A stretch of DNA of 64,000 bases from Streptomyces puniciscabiei (lineage in GTDB: Bacteria; Actinomycetota; Actinomycetes; Streptomycetales; Streptomycetaceae): the NCBI RefSeq assembly GCF_006715785.1, contig NZ_VFNX01000001.1:2060501-2124500 (forward strand). The letters run 5' to 3'. The notes beneath the pieces are model-generated. The model was not told the origin of the DNA, searched no databases, and saw only the letters and a list, made by a program, of their open reading frames with translations. A program made the translations under genes and the position numbers. How positions within the stretch are numbered: the stretch's first letter is position 1; every line of letters starts with the position of its first letter. This document shows, in pieces, positions 35,365-44,032 of the stretch.

Positions 35365-35973
35365 TCACTCCAGCGGCTCACGACGCGGTTCCGGCGGGAG
35401 GACGCGGTGGCTCGGTCCGGGCTCCCGGGCCGACCTGGCGGTGCGCCACAGCAGCAGGCAGCACAGAGCCGTCACGGTCAGACCGAGCAGCCATACGACG
35501 GCCAGGCCGACCGCCACAGCCAGCGGCCGCCGACCGTGGTCGGTCGTGAACGCGGCAGGAGCCGAGGCCCCGAGGGCGAGTACTGCCACACCCGGAAAGG
35601 TGACGAAGTACGCGTAGATCCACGACAACCACGGAATGCCGAAACTCACGGGGTTCCGGGCGATCCAGGACTCCCAGCCGAGGCCGCCCGGTATGCGGGG
35701 ACCGAGATGCTCGCCGATGTAGCGGCCCAGCTGTCCGATGCCGACATGGTCCTCGACGAAGCGCGAGCACAGCATGTACGTGCTGACCGGAATGATCAGC
35801 AGGAACCCGCTCCGGGAGGTACCGGTGAGGGCGAAACTGAACACCGCCCCGGAGATGGTCAGTTGTAACGCGAGAACGTTGTGCTGAGTGGCCTGCCGCT
35901 GAATGATCTCCTGTCTCAGGGCCGCGAACTCCGCCAGCGGCCCTTCGGTCCCCTGATCCGCTGATGCGCTCAC
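35365..35973 (-). CDS. Membrane protein of unknown function
   Basis: A protein of 202 residues. The N-terminal 30 residues are charged (LAEFAALRQEIIQRQATQHN), followed by about four helices: LALQLTISGAVFSFAL with GFLLIIPVSTYMLCS, then IPWLSWIYAYFVTFPGVAVL, then LAVAVGLAVVWLLGLTVTAL. GTG 35973 with a G-run upstream is the likely start. The segment RQATQHNVLALQL with the following helices resembles proteins found beside phage or defence genes in actinobacteria, but I cannot support a function. It ends 24 bases from the end of the convergent gene. Confidence 0.65.
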   Translation of the reverse strand: MSASADQGTEGPLAEFAALRQEIIQRQATQHNVLALQLTISGAVFSFALTGTSRSGFLLIIPVSTYMLCSRFVEDHVGIGQLGRYIGEHLGPRIPGGLGWESWIARNPVSFGIPWLSWIYAYFVTFPGVAVLALGASAPAAFTTDHGRRPLAVAVGLAVVWLLGLTVTALCCLLLWRTARSAREPGPSHRVLPPEPRREPLE

Positions 35974-36107
35974 CCACTACCCCCGGTTGTCCGCCCGACA
36001 GCTCCCTCTGATCGCGCAGGGCCCAGCATCACCAGGCGGCGGGGGCTTCGCAAGACGACCATCAGCCGGTATCGGCACCTGGGCAGGGACGCCGGGTCGG
36101 ACGGGAC

Positions 36108-36464
36108 TCAGGTCAGGTCGGCGAGCAGGCGGCGTAGTTCGGTGCGCTCGGTCTCCAGCCGGGCGACCCGCTCGTCGAGTTCGGTCAACCGGTGGCGCAG
36201 GGCCTCGGGGACGCCGGGGCAGGGGGCTAGGGTGGGGCCGCTCGTGGGGTCGTCGGCGGTGCAGGGCAGCAGAGCGGCGACCACCCGGGTCGGCAGGCCC
36301 GCCGCGAGGAGGGTGCGGATGCGCCGGACCCGGGGGATGTCGGCCTCCGTGTACTCGCGGTAGCCGTTGACGCGGCGGTGCGGGGTGAGCAGGCCGGTGT
36401 GTTCGTAGTGACGCAGCAGGCGGGGGCTCGTGCCGGTGCGGGCGGAGAGTTCACCGATCAGCAT
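36108..36464 (-). CDS. MerR family regulator
   Basis: A protein of 118 residues: N-terminal winged HTH (IGELSARTGTSPRLLRHYEH, then TGLLTPHRRVNGYREYTEAD), a helical linker, and a C-terminal dimer coiled coil (LTELDERVARLETERTELRR). Two Cys residues (LLPCTADDP and LAPCPGVP) lie between them and could bind a metal or sense oxidants. GGGAGGGG lies eight bases before ATG. It is divergent from the amidohydrolase gene, whose promoter has a MerR-type layout. Confidence 0.9.
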   Translation of the reverse strand: MLIGELSARTGTSPRLLRHYEHTGLLTPHRRVNGYREYTEADIPRVRRIRTLLAAGLPTRVVAALLPCTADDPTSGPTLAPCPGVPEALRHRLTELDERVARLETERTELRRLLADLT

Positions 36465-36495
36465 TCGCCGCCGCCCCTCCCGCTCCGCCCGCCGC

Positions 36496-36526
36496 TTGAC
36501 CTTCTCACGGTGTCAGGCTGCAACTC
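36496..36526 (+). promoter_or_regulatory. MerR-type promoter with long spacer
   Basis: TTGACC at 36496-36501 is followed by about 19 bases to a weak -10 (CAACTC, 36521-36526). The spacer holds an interrupted inverted repeat (TGAC near 36497, GTCA near 36512). MerR proteins act on promoters with such long spacers. The amidohydrolase gene 36566 is the likely target. Confidence 0.45.
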
Positions 36527-36565
36527 TCCCCCGGCGATCACTATTCCGCGTCCCGGAGGAGAGAC

Positions 36566-37366
36566 ATGATCATCGATGCGCACGGGCATGTGCACGACCC
36601 CGTCCGTCTTCACCTGGAGGCCCTCGACGCCGCCGGCGTCGACAAGGCCGTCCTGTTCCCCACTCGCCCCCATCCCGAGCGCGCCACCGATCTGGCGGGC
36701 CTGCGCCGTGAATTCGCCGTGCTCGACAGCGCGCTCGGCGGGACGGGCGGATCGCGGGAGGCCTTCGCCGGTGCTCTGGACGAGGTGAGCGCGGCGGTCA
36801 CCGACCATCCGGAGCGGTTCATCGGATTCGGCTCCGTGCCCCTGGAGTTGCCGGACGCCCAGGTGGAGCGTGCCGTCGCCGAGGACGTGGTGGGGCGGGG
36901 GCTGCACGGCATCGGCGAGCTGACGCCCGCGCCAGGACGGGCGGACCGGCTGGAGCCGGTGCTGCGGGCCGCCGCCGATCACGGCGGGCTGCCGGTCGTC
37001 GTGCACGGGTTCGCCCCCACCACCGCCGAGGACCTGCGCACGCTCGCCGCCCTCTCCCGCCGCCACCCGCGCGTCCCCCTCGTCGTCAGCCAACTGGGCG
37101 GCCTGCACTGGATGGAGGCGGTCGAGCTGGTCCGGGACACGCCCGGCATGTACCTGGAGCTCTCCACCGCCTTCCTGGTCATCGCCGTACGGGTCGCCGT
37201 CCGCGAACTCCCCGAGCGCACGCTCTTCGGCTCCGACGCGCCGTACGGCGACCCGGTCGTGGCTCGCGCGATGGTGGAGCGGGCGACGGATTCCCCCGAG
37301 CTCCGAGAGCGCGTCCTCGGCGGCAACGCGGCCGAACTGCTGGGGCCGGCGGGGCGGGCCGGGTAA
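36566..37366 (+). CDS. Amidohydrolase 2 family metal-dependent hydrolase
   Basis: A protein of 266 residues of the TIM-barrel amidohydrolase family (PF04909 type). The N-terminal metal motif is IIDAHGHVHDP. GLPVVVHGFAP and LFGSDAPYGDP carry the later His and Asp. The family includes decarboxylases and lactonases; the substrate here is unknown. GGAGGAG precedes ATG by six bases. It is probably controlled by the divergent MerR protein. Confidence 0.85.
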   Translation: MIIDAHGHVHDPVRLHLEALDAAGVDKAVLFPTRPHPERATDLAGLRREFAVLDSALGGTGGSREAFAGALDEVSAAVTDHPERFIGFGSVPLELPDAQVERAVAEDVVGRGLHGIGELTPAPGRADRLEPVLRAAADHGGLPVVVHGFAPTTAEDLRTLAALSRRHPRVPLVVSQLGGLHWMEAVELVRDTPGMYLELSTAFLVIAVRVAVRELPERTLFGSDAPYGDPVVARAMVERATDSPELRERVLGGNAAELLGPAGRAG

Positions 37367-37411
37367 ATCCGGCGACGGGTGCGGCCCCTCCCCCGTACAT
37401 TCACCGTTCGC

Positions 37412-37456
37412 GAAGCCACGGAAGCCGCGGAAGCCACGGAAGCCGCGCAAGCCGCG
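37412..37456 (+). repeat. Five 9-bp tandem repeats in a leader region
   Basis: The unit GAAGCCACG/GAAGCCGCG alternates four times, with a fifth CAAGCCGCG. It lies between a putative -10 (TACATT, about 37396-37401) and the ribosome binding site of gene 37496, so it should be transcribed. Confidence 0.85.
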
Positions 37457-37495
37457 CGAGCTGCCGGAAGCCGTACGACAAGGGGGAGGAAAGCG

Positions 37496-38218
37496 ATGGG
37501 CACGTTTCTGATCGGTGGTGGATGGGACACGGCCGAGGTGTACGAGCCGTTCGTCCGCGCGCTCGGAGGGGACCGGCGCGTCGGGTGCCTGATCGTCGAC
37601 GAGGGGGACGGGGCGGCACAGTTCGAGCGGTACGCCGAGGTGCTGCGGAAGGCGGGGGCCGGCACGCCCGTGCCGCTGCTCGTGCCGCTCGGCGGCCGGT
37701 TCGAGCCGGAGGCGAGGCTGGCCGGGGTCGACGGGCTGCTGGTGTGCGGTGGGCTGACGCCCGCGTACCAGGAGGCGCTCGGCGACTGTCTGGAGCGGCT
37801 GCCGGCGCTGCTCGCCGGGCGTGGGATGCCGTATGCCGGGTTCTCCGCCGGTGCCGCCGTCGCCGCGCGGCGGGCCGTGGTCGGCGGGTGGCTGGTGGAC
37901 GGGGTGCCGGTGTGCCCGGAGGAGACCGGGGAGGACCTGGCGGAGGTCGAGGTACGGCCGGGGCTCGGGCTGGTGCCGTTCGCGGTGGACGTCCACGCCG
38001 CCCAGTGGGGGACGCTCGCGCGGCTGATCGCGGTGGTCGCGCGCGGAGCGGCACCGTACGGGGTCGCCGTGGACGAGAACACCCTGCTCCACGTGGTGGA
38101 CGGCGAGGTCCGGGTGGCGGGGCTGGGCCGCGCCCACGTCGTACGGCCGGGCGCGGACGGGGGTGCGCTCGTGCGGGCCTACCGCGCCGGAGAGGGCTTC
38201 TCGATCGACCAGGGCTGA
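37496..38218 (+). CDS. Peptidase S51-like (cyanophycinase/dipeptidase E fold) protein
   Basis: A protein of 240 residues. ATG 37496 is chosen because GGAGG lies seven bases upstream; the open frame further upstream is the tandem repeat. The fold is that of class I amidotransferase-like Ser peptidases: GTFLIGGGWD at the start, a nucleophile elbow PYAGFSAGAAVAARRAVVGG with Ser, and QWGTLARLIAVVARG with a conserved region used for the catalytic His in related proteins. The substrate is unknown. It lies downstream of the amidohydrolase gene, possibly co-transcribed, although its own promoter appears to exist. Confidence 0.8.
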   Translation: MGTFLIGGGWDTAEVYEPFVRALGGDRRVGCLIVDEGDGAAQFERYAEVLRKAGAGTPVPLLVPLGGRFEPEARLAGVDGLLVCGGLTPAYQEALGDCLERLPALLAGRGMPYAGFSAGAAVAARRAVVGGWLVDGVPVCPEETGEDLAEVEVRPGLGLVPFAVDVHAAQWGTLARLIAVVARGAAPYGVAVDENTLLHVVDGEVRVAGLGRAHVVRPGADGGALVRAYRAGEGFSIDQG

Positions 38219-38524
38219 CCGTGCTCGGTGTCGTCCTCGCGGGCACGCGACCGGTGCGACAGCAGGTGCGGCCGGGCCGGCCGGGTTCGGCCGCTGACCG
38301 CACCCCAGCTGCCCGCCGCCTCCCCCTCACTCGGCACCCGCACCGCCCCGCACCCGCCGATGCCGTGTCCGGCACCGACGGGTGCGGTGGTGGCCCGTCC
38401 CCGCTTCGGCTGCCCGGCCGCTCTCCGCACCAGGGCATCGGATGGCGGCCGTGCCGATCATGGACCCGGGACCACATGACCGCCGTGCCGATCACGACCC
38501 GGAGGACCAGGAGGGTCAGGAGGG
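38219..38524. other. Gene-free interval between convergent genes, with degenerate copies of the adh 3' end
   Basis: The 306-base interval has no credible gene. GCCGTGCCGATCACGACCCGG at 38482-38502 matches 18 of 21 bases of the adh 3' end (38533-38553), and a third looser copy starts at 38449. These look like old partial duplications of the end of the adjacent gene. Confidence 0.5.
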
Positions 38525-38527
38525 TCA
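38501..38527. repeat. 9-bp tandem repeat across the adh stop codon
   Basis: Three units, GGAGGACCA, GGAGGGTCA and GGAGGGTCA. The last holds the TGA stop of the alcohol dehydrogenase gene (minus strand), so two in-frame stop codons occur in succession. Confidence 0.8.
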
Positions 38528-39565
38528 GATGGTCGCCGTGTCGATCACGAAGCGGTAGCGGACGTCGCTCGACAGCACCCGCTCGTACGCCTCGTTGATC
38601 TCCGCGGCGCTGATCAGCTCGATCTCGGCGCCCAGGCTGTGCTCGGCGCAGAAGTCGAGCATCTCCTGGGTCTCGGCGATACCGCCGATCATCGAGCCCG
38701 CGAGGGTCTTGCGGCCGCCGATCACCGAGAACAGGTTCAGGGCGATGGGCTCCTCGGGCGCACCCACGTTGACCAGCGCGCCGTCCACCTTCAGCAGCGA
38801 CAGCAGCGCGCCGAAGTCCATCGGTGCCGAGACGGTGGAGACGATCAGGTCGAAGGTGCCGGCCAGCTCCTCGAAGGTCTTCGGGTCGCTGGTGGCGTGG
38901 TAGTGGTCGGCGCCCAGCTTCAGGCCGTCGTCCTTCTTGCGCAGGGACTGCGAGAGGACGGTCACCTCGGCGCCCATCGCGTGGGCGATCTTGACGGCCA
39001 TGTGGCCCAGGCCGCCCAGTCCGACCACGGCGACCTTCTTGCCGGGGCCCGCGTTCCAGTGCTTGAGCGGGGAGTAGGTGGTGATGCCGGCGCAGAGCAG
39101 CGGGGCCGCCACGTCCAGCGACAGGCCGTCGGGGATGCGCACGACGTAGTTCTCGTCGACGACGATCTTCTCGGAGTAGCCGCCGTAGGTGGGCTCGCCG
39201 TCCTTGCCGACGGCGTTGTACGTGCCGACCATGCCCTTGAGGCAGTACTGCTCCAGACCCTTGAGACAGTTCTCGCACTCGCGGCAGGAGTCGACCATGC
39301 AGCCGACGCCCACCCGGTCGCCGACGGCGAACCTGGTCACACCGGGGCCGACCTCGGAGACCACCCCCGCGATCTCGTGGCCGGGCACCATCGGGAAGAT
39401 GGCCTCGCCCCAGCCCTCGCGGGCCTGGTGGATGTCGGAGTGGCAGATGCCGGCGAACTTGATGTCGATCAGGACGTCGAACTCGCCGACCGCGCGCCGC
39501 TCGATGGTGGTCCGCTCCAGCGGAGCCTTCGCGGCGGGCGCGGCGTACGCAGCAACAGTGGTCAT
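38525..39565 (-). CDS. Zinc-dependent alcohol dehydrogenase (YahK/cinnamyl-alcohol type)
   Basis: A protein of 346 residues. Catalytic zinc motif [17 protein letters not shown] and [12 protein letters not shown]; structural zinc Cys set in [15 protein letters not shown]; dinucleotide-binding [18 protein letters not shown]. The sequence [20 protein letters not shown] is typical of NADP(H)-dependent aldehyde reductases such as YahK. It probably detoxifies aldehydes. ATG 39565 has AGGAGA nine bases upstream. It is divergent from an MmyB-like regulator, a frequent pairing that suggests direct control. Confidence 0.93.
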   Translation of the reverse strand: MTTVAAYAAPAAKAPLERTTIERRAVGEFDVLIDIKFAGICHSDIHQAREGWGEAIFPMVPGHEIAGVVSEVGPGVTRFAVGDRVGVGCMVDSCRECENCLKGLEQYCLKGMVGTYNAVGKDGEPTYGGYSEKIVVDENYVVRIPDGLSLDVAAPLLCAGITTYSPLKHWNAGPGKKVAVVGLGGLGHMAVKIAHAMGAEVTVLSQSLRKKDDGLKLGADHYHATSDPKTFEELAGTFDLIVSTVSAPMDFGALLSLLKVDGALVNVGAPEEPIALNLFSVIGGRKTLAGSMIGGIAETQEMLDFCAEHSLGAEIELISAAEINEAYERVLSSDVRYRFVIDTATI

Positions 39566-39667
39566 GCCGGGGTTCTCCTAGCAGGTGTTCCGTGCCCGGT
39601 TGCCTTCCGACCGGGTACGGCTCCCAGCCTGCCGCGATCCGGGCCGGCCACCCAGACCACGCCTTTG

Positions 39668-39720
39668 CGTACGACCGCTGTGCCTACCACTGGCGGGGTC
39701 AGGCTCGCGCACGTACGACC
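39668..39720. promoter_or_regulatory. Paired CGTACGACC repeats between adh and the MmyB-like gene
   Basis: CGTACGACC occurs at 39668-39676 and 39712-39720, 44 bases apart (about four helical turns), in the divergent promoter region. The second copy ends just before the -10 of the regulator gene (AATACT, 39724-39729). Confidence 0.45.
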
Positions 39721-39735
39721 AGGAATACTGGACGT

Positions 39736-40647
39736 ATGGAGCACAGGGACTCAGAACCGCTGGGCGCGGCCGCCACCGGAGGGCCGCTGGACCGGCGGGC
39801 CGAGCTGAGCGAGTTCCTGCGCAGCCGGCGGGCCCGGCTGAAGCCGGAGGACGTGGGGCTGCCGGACTTCGGACGGCACCGGCGGGTGCCGGGGCTGCGC
39901 CGCGAGGAGCTGGCACAGCTGGCCGGGGTGTCGGTGGCGTACTACACCCGGCTGGAACAGGGCAACGGGCGGAACGTCTCGGCTGAGGTCCTGGACTCGA
40001 TCGCCCGGGCGCTCAGGCTGACGGACGCCGAACACGCGCATCTGACGCATCTGGCCAAGCCGAAGTCGCACAAGAAGAAGCCGGCGGCACGGCAGCAGCA
40101 GGTCCGGGTCGCGCTGCGGCAGCTGCTGGACACGATGGACGGCGTACCGGCGTACGTCGTCGGGCGCCGCTCGGAGATCCTCGCCTGGAACCGGATGGCG
40201 GCGGCGCTCTTCGGCGACTGGGCGGAGCTGCCGGCGGGCGAGCGCAACTGGGCGCGTCTGGTGTTCCTGCACCCGGACTACCGCGAGCTGTTCATCGACT
40301 GGGAGCAGAAGGCGATCGACATCGTCTGCGCCCTGCGGATGGACGCGGGCTGCCACCCGGACGACCCGAAGCTGTCGGCACTCGTCGGCGAACTCTCCGT
40401 CAAGAGCGAGGAGTTCCGCCGCCTGTGGGCGACGCACGACGTCAAGGAGAAGAGCCATGGCGTCAAGCGCTTGCACCACCCGCTGGTCGGCGATCTCTCC
40501 TTGAACTTCGAGGGCTTCCGCCTGGCGGCCGACTCCGAGCAGTCGCTGATCACCTATCACGCCGAGCCGGGCTCCCCGTCCGCCGACTCCCTGCGCCTGC
40601 TGGCCAGCTGGGGCACGGACGCGAGCCGGGCGGTGCCGTCGGCGTAG
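39736..40647 (+). CDS. XRE/MmyB-like transcriptional regulator
   Basis: A protein of 303 residues. N-terminal helix-turn-helix of the XRE type (RVPGLRREELAQLAGVSVAY, then YTRLEQGNGRNVSAEVL) and a C-terminal PAS-like MmyB ligand-binding domain (VPAYVVGRRSEILAWNRMAA, ARLVFLHPDYRELFIDWEQK, then LHHPLVGDLSLNFEGF). Related proteins bind fatty-acid-like ligands. AATACT lies six bases before ATG (leaderless). It likely controls the divergent alcohol dehydrogenase gene. Confidence 0.92.
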   Translation: MEHRDSEPLGAAATGGPLDRRAELSEFLRSRRARLKPEDVGLPDFGRHRRVPGLRREELAQLAGVSVAYYTRLEQGNGRNVSAEVLDSIARALRLTDAEHAHLTHLAKPKSHKKKPAARQQQVRVALRQLLDTMDGVPAYVVGRRSEILAWNRMAAALFGDWAELPAGERNWARLVFLHPDYRELFIDWEQKAIDIVCALRMDAGCHPDDPKLSALVGELSVKSEEFRRLWATHDVKEKSHGVKRLHHPLVGDLSLNFEGFRLAADSEQSLITYHAEPGSPSADSLRLLASWGTDASRAVPSA

Positions 40648-40662
40648 GCCCTCGTACGACGA

Positions 40663-40696
40663 AGGGGCACCCGGAGCCTGTGCTCCGGGTGCCCCT
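40663..40696. terminator. Bidirectional hairpin terminator
   Basis: A perfect 15-bp stem (AGGGGCACCCGGAGC) with a four-base loop, between the ends of two convergent genes, the MmyB-like regulator and the subtilisin. Confidence 0.85.
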
Positions 40697-40720
40697 CGCT
40701 CGTTCAGCGGGCGCTACGGC

Positions 40721-43700
40721 TCACTTGCCGAAGTACGCGTCGTAGATGGTGATCTGCGACGTATTGCCCTTCTTGTCCGTGATCTCGGAGCGGAAGGAGA
40801 GGGACTTGCCCTTCGCCGGGTTCTTCACGGTGACCCTGCCACCTCGGACGTCGACCTTGGTGAAGGTCCTGCCGTCGTAGGAGACGTACACCGCGAGGGA
40901 CTTCAGGTTGCCGCCCGCGGCGGAGCCCTCGACGGTGACCGGGAAGGTGACCGTCTTCCCGGCCGCGACCCGGCTGTCCAGGTCGGTCGTGACGCCATAG
41001 TGCAGGACGGAGGCCGGGAGCCGGCTCGCGGTGCCGGACGTCTTCCGGGAGCGGAAGGTCCAGGTCGCGTCGATCCGCGAGGAGGCCTGGGCGACCTTCG
41101 CCGAGCGCCTGACCGAAGTGGTCAGCCGGTACGCGGCGTCACCGGCCGGGACCTTGAAGGTCTGCTCACCGAACAGCGGGTCGTCGGTGGAGCCGACCTT
41201 GGCGCCGTCGCGGTACAGGGTCGTGTTCACCGAGGTGAACTCCGAGTACCCGGCGTGCCTGGCGGAGTCGGCGAACAGCGGCAGCGCACCGTAGATCTCG
41301 TTGCCGGTGCGGAACAGGCCGAGGTCCTTGCTGAGGTGCGGGCCGAAGACCGCGGTGCCGACCGTCTTCGTGTAGCTGTGGCCGGCCTTGTAGGAGGACT
41401 GGCCGAGCGTGTAGCCCGCGTCCTGGATCGGGAAGCCGTCCTGGTCGCGCCCGCCGTACTGGCTGAAGTCCAGGTTCCAGAGGACCCCGCCGCCCGCGGA
41501 CAGGTGCAGGGTGCGGGTGCCGGGCAGCTGCTGCGGGATGTCGATGGAGGAGGCGCCGGAGCTGCCGGGCAGCCAGCCGGTCGCGGAGATCGAGCCGGTC
41601 TTGCCGCGCGCGGAGGCACCGAGCCGGGCCTTGACGGTGGCCAGCTCACTCGCCTTCCAGTGCTTGGTGTAGCCGGTGGCGAGCTGCTTGACGGGGCCGC
41701 CGGAGGTCACGTCGTACTCCTCGTTCGCCCCCTTGCTCCAGTGGCCGTCCCACTGCTGGAACAGCTCGCCGGTGGGCAGCCGCGGGCCCAGGTGGGCGGT
41801 GCGGAAGTTCTTGTACGAGTCCAGGAACCAGCTGTAGCTGTACTCGTTGTCGGCGAGCGTCAGGGAGTACCCCGGGGAGGCGAACTCCGGCTTCGCGCCC
41901 GGGGCCGGGACGGTGATGTCCACCGGCTTGGCCCTGCGCGCGTCGATCGTGACGGTCTGCTTCTTGGCGACGGTCAGCTTCGGCTGGACGATCCAGTCGG
42001 CGCCCTTGGTGCCGTCCTTGTCCACGAAGACCGCGGAGTTGAGCAGGTACGTGCCCTTCGGCAGGCGCACCTTCACCGTGCCGGACGGGTCGTACGGGCT
42101 CACCTGCGTGCCGCTCGCCAGGCCGGACACACCGCTGAGGTCGGCGTTGTAGTACCTGCCCGGCTTGCCGTCACGGCCGATGACCTTCACCGTGACGTCG
42201 TACGACTCCACCTCGCGCTGCACCGCGGCGGCCGTGCGGACCGTCTGGCCGGCGCCGGTCGCGGTGACGTACGCGGAGTAGGCGCCGTCGAGGGTGCCGC
42301 CCAGCCTGGTGTTCGCGGTGAGGCCGACGGAGGCCCTGCCGTGCGCCGGGACCGTCAGCGTGGTCGCGCCGAGCGTGAACAGGCCCGACGGTGCCGCGTG
42401 GCCCTTGGGGTCGAGGGCGGTGCTGCTCAGCGTGAGCGTGACGTCCTTGTCTCCGAGGTTGCGGTACGTCACCTTCTTGGTGACCGGCTTGTCGTCGGTG
42501 TGCGGCCACTGCTGCAGCCCGAAGTTCACCGACACCGGGTCGGCGATGACGGTCTGCCGGTAGGCCCTGTCCACCGCGATGCGGCCCGAACCCTGCTGGT
42601 ACGGCGTGTAGTTGCCGCCCTTGGCGGAGCCGGTCAGCGCGCCCTTCAGCTCGGCGTAGCCCCAGTCGGGATGCTCCTGCTTCAGGATCGCGGCGGCGCC
42701 CGCGACGTGCGGGGTGGCCATCGAGGTGCCGGAGATGGTCAGGTAGCCCTCGGGCTTCTCGCCGACCTCCTGGTCGATGACGCTGCCCTTGGCCGCGGCG
42801 GCGGTGATGTCCACGCCGGGCGCGGTGACGTCCGGCTTGATGGCGTAGTCGCCGAGGCGCGGGCCGGTGGAGGAGAAGTCGGCGAGCTTGTCCTTCTTGT
42901 CGACGGCGCCGACGGTGAGCGCGGCGTCCGCGCTGCCCGGCGAGCCGATCGAGTGCGGGCCGTCGTTGCCCGCGGCGATCGCGAACAGGATGCCCTTGGT
43001 GGCGGACAGCTTGTTGACCTCGGCCTCGAGCGGGTCGATGCCCGGGCTGTCGTAGCCGCCGAGGCTGAGGTTGACGACGGACGCGCCCTGCTGGGCCGCC
43101 CACTCCATGCCGGCGAGGATGCCGGAGTCGTCACCGGAGCCGGTGTCGTCGAGGACCTTGCCGTTGAGGATCCTGGCGTCCGGGGCGACTCCCCTGTACG
43201 TGCCGCCGGACTTGGCGCCGGTGCCCGCCACGATCGAGGCGACGTGGGTGCCGTGCCCGTAGTGGTCCTTGGCGTCGGCGGCGCCGGAGAAGTTCTTGGA
43301 CGCGATCACCTGGTCCTTGAGGTCCGGGTGGCTGGTGTCCACACCGGTGTCCAGGACGGCGACCTTCACGCCCTTGCCGGTGTATCCGGCCTTCCACGCG
43401 ACCGGGGCGCCGATCTGCGGCACGGACTTGTCGAGGGAGGCCTTGCGGACGCCGTCGAGCCAGACGTGGGCGATGCCGGAGGCGGTGTCGTCCCCGTGGG
43501 TGACGGCGTGCCAGAGCGCGGCGGTGCCGTTGACCGGCGTCTGTACGGCGTCGGCGTCGAGGGCGCGCAGGGTGCGCCGCAGATGGCCCGTGCCCCGGAC
43601 GCCGGCCTTGGCGGCCGCGGCGGAGCCGCGGTAGCCGACGATGACCTTCAGGCCGTTCTTCTGGGCCCGGCGGGTGGCCGCCTTGTTCAGCTCGGTGACG

Positions 43701-44032
43701 TCGAACAGGCGCTGGTCCAGCTTGCCGGAGGCGACCAGGTGGGCCGCGTCGGCCGGCACGACCAGCGTGTGGCCCTCGGTCCTGCGGATCTGGACGGGTA
43801 TGTGCTCACGGCCCCTGGCCCGCTGAAGGCCGACGATCCGGCCCTCGGCGTCGAGGGCGACACGGTCACCGGTGATGAGCGTGACATGGGTCCTGGCGGT
43901 GAGCGCGGAGGCGGCGGCCGTGGTGGGCACCGCGGGCTTCGCCGACGCCGGGCTGGTCATACCCGCTGCGAGGGCGACGGCTGCGGCCGTGGCGACGCCG
44001 GCCGCAGCAGCTCTTTTCACTTGTCTGCGCAA
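40721..44032 (-). CDS. Large secreted subtilisin-like serine protease (S8)
   Basis: A protein of 1103 residues. Signal peptide (VATAAAVALAAGMTSPASA-K), a propeptide to about residue 205, then the S8 domain with the catalytic triad: Asp in VKVAVLDTGVDTSHPDL, His in DHYGHGTHVASIVAG, Ser in YLTISGTSMATPHVAGAAA. The oxyanion Asn is in FAIAAGNDGPHSIG. About 600 further residues form beta-rich C-terminal domains. It likely acts outside the cell on proteins or peptides. The start is TTG 44032 with GGGGGAG close upstream; GTG 44020 is too far from it. No LPxTG or lipobox. Confidence 0.93.
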   Translation of the reverse strand: MRRQVKRAAAAGVATAAAVALAAGMTSPASAKPAVPTTAAASALTARTHVTLITGDRVALDAEGRIVGLQRARGREHIPVQIRRTEGHTLVVPADAAHLVASGKLDQRLFDVTELNKAATRRAQKNGLKVIVGYRGSAAAAKAGVRGTGHLRRTLRALDADAVQTPVNGTAALWHAVTHGDDTASGIAHVWLDGVRKASLDKSVPQIGAPVAWKAGYTGKGVKVAVLDTGVDTSHPDLKDQVIASKNFSGAADAKDHYGHGTHVASIVAGTGAKSGGTYRGVAPDARILNGKVLDDTGSGDDSGILAGMEWAAQQGASVVNLSLGGYDSPGIDPLEAEVNKLSATKGILFAIAAGNDGPHSIGSPGSADAALTVGAVDKKDKLADFSSTGPRLGDYAIKPDVTAPGVDITAAAAKGSVIDQEVGEKPEGYLTISGTSMATPHVAGAAAILKQEHPDWGYAELKGALTGSAKGGNYTPYQQGSGRIAVDRAYRQTVIADPVSVNFGLQQWPHTDDKPVTKKVTYRNLGDKDVTLTLSSTALDPKGHAAPSGLFTLGATTLTVPAHGRASVGLTANTRLGGTLDGAYSAYVTATGAGQTVRTAAAVQREVESYDVTVKVIGRDGKPGRYYNADLSGVSGLASGTQVSPYDPSGTVKVRLPKGTYLLNSAVFVDKDGTKGADWIVQPKLTVAKKQTVTIDARRAKPVDITVPAPGAKPEFASPGYSLTLADNEYSYSWFLDSYKNFRTAHLGPRLPTGELFQQWDGHWSKGANEEYDVTSGGPVKQLATGYTKHWKASELATVKARLGASARGKTGSISATGWLPGSSGASSIDIPQQLPGTRTLHLSAGGGVLWNLDFSQYGGRDQDGFPIQDAGYTLGQSSYKAGHSYTKTVGTAVFGPHLSKDLGLFRTGNEIYGALPLFADSARHAGYSEFTSVNTTLYRDGAKVGSTDDPLFGEQTFKVPAGDAAYRLTTSVRRSAKVAQASSRIDATWTFRSRKTSGTASRLPASVLHYGVTTDLDSRVAAGKTVTFPVTVEGSAAGGNLKSLAVYVSYDGRTFTKVDVRGGRVTVKNPAKGKSLSFRSEITDKKGNTSQITIYDAYFGK

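Noticed and set aside
37412..37456. CRISPR-like array
   Set aside because: The units are 9 bp with no spacers, so it is a minisatellite and not CRISPR.
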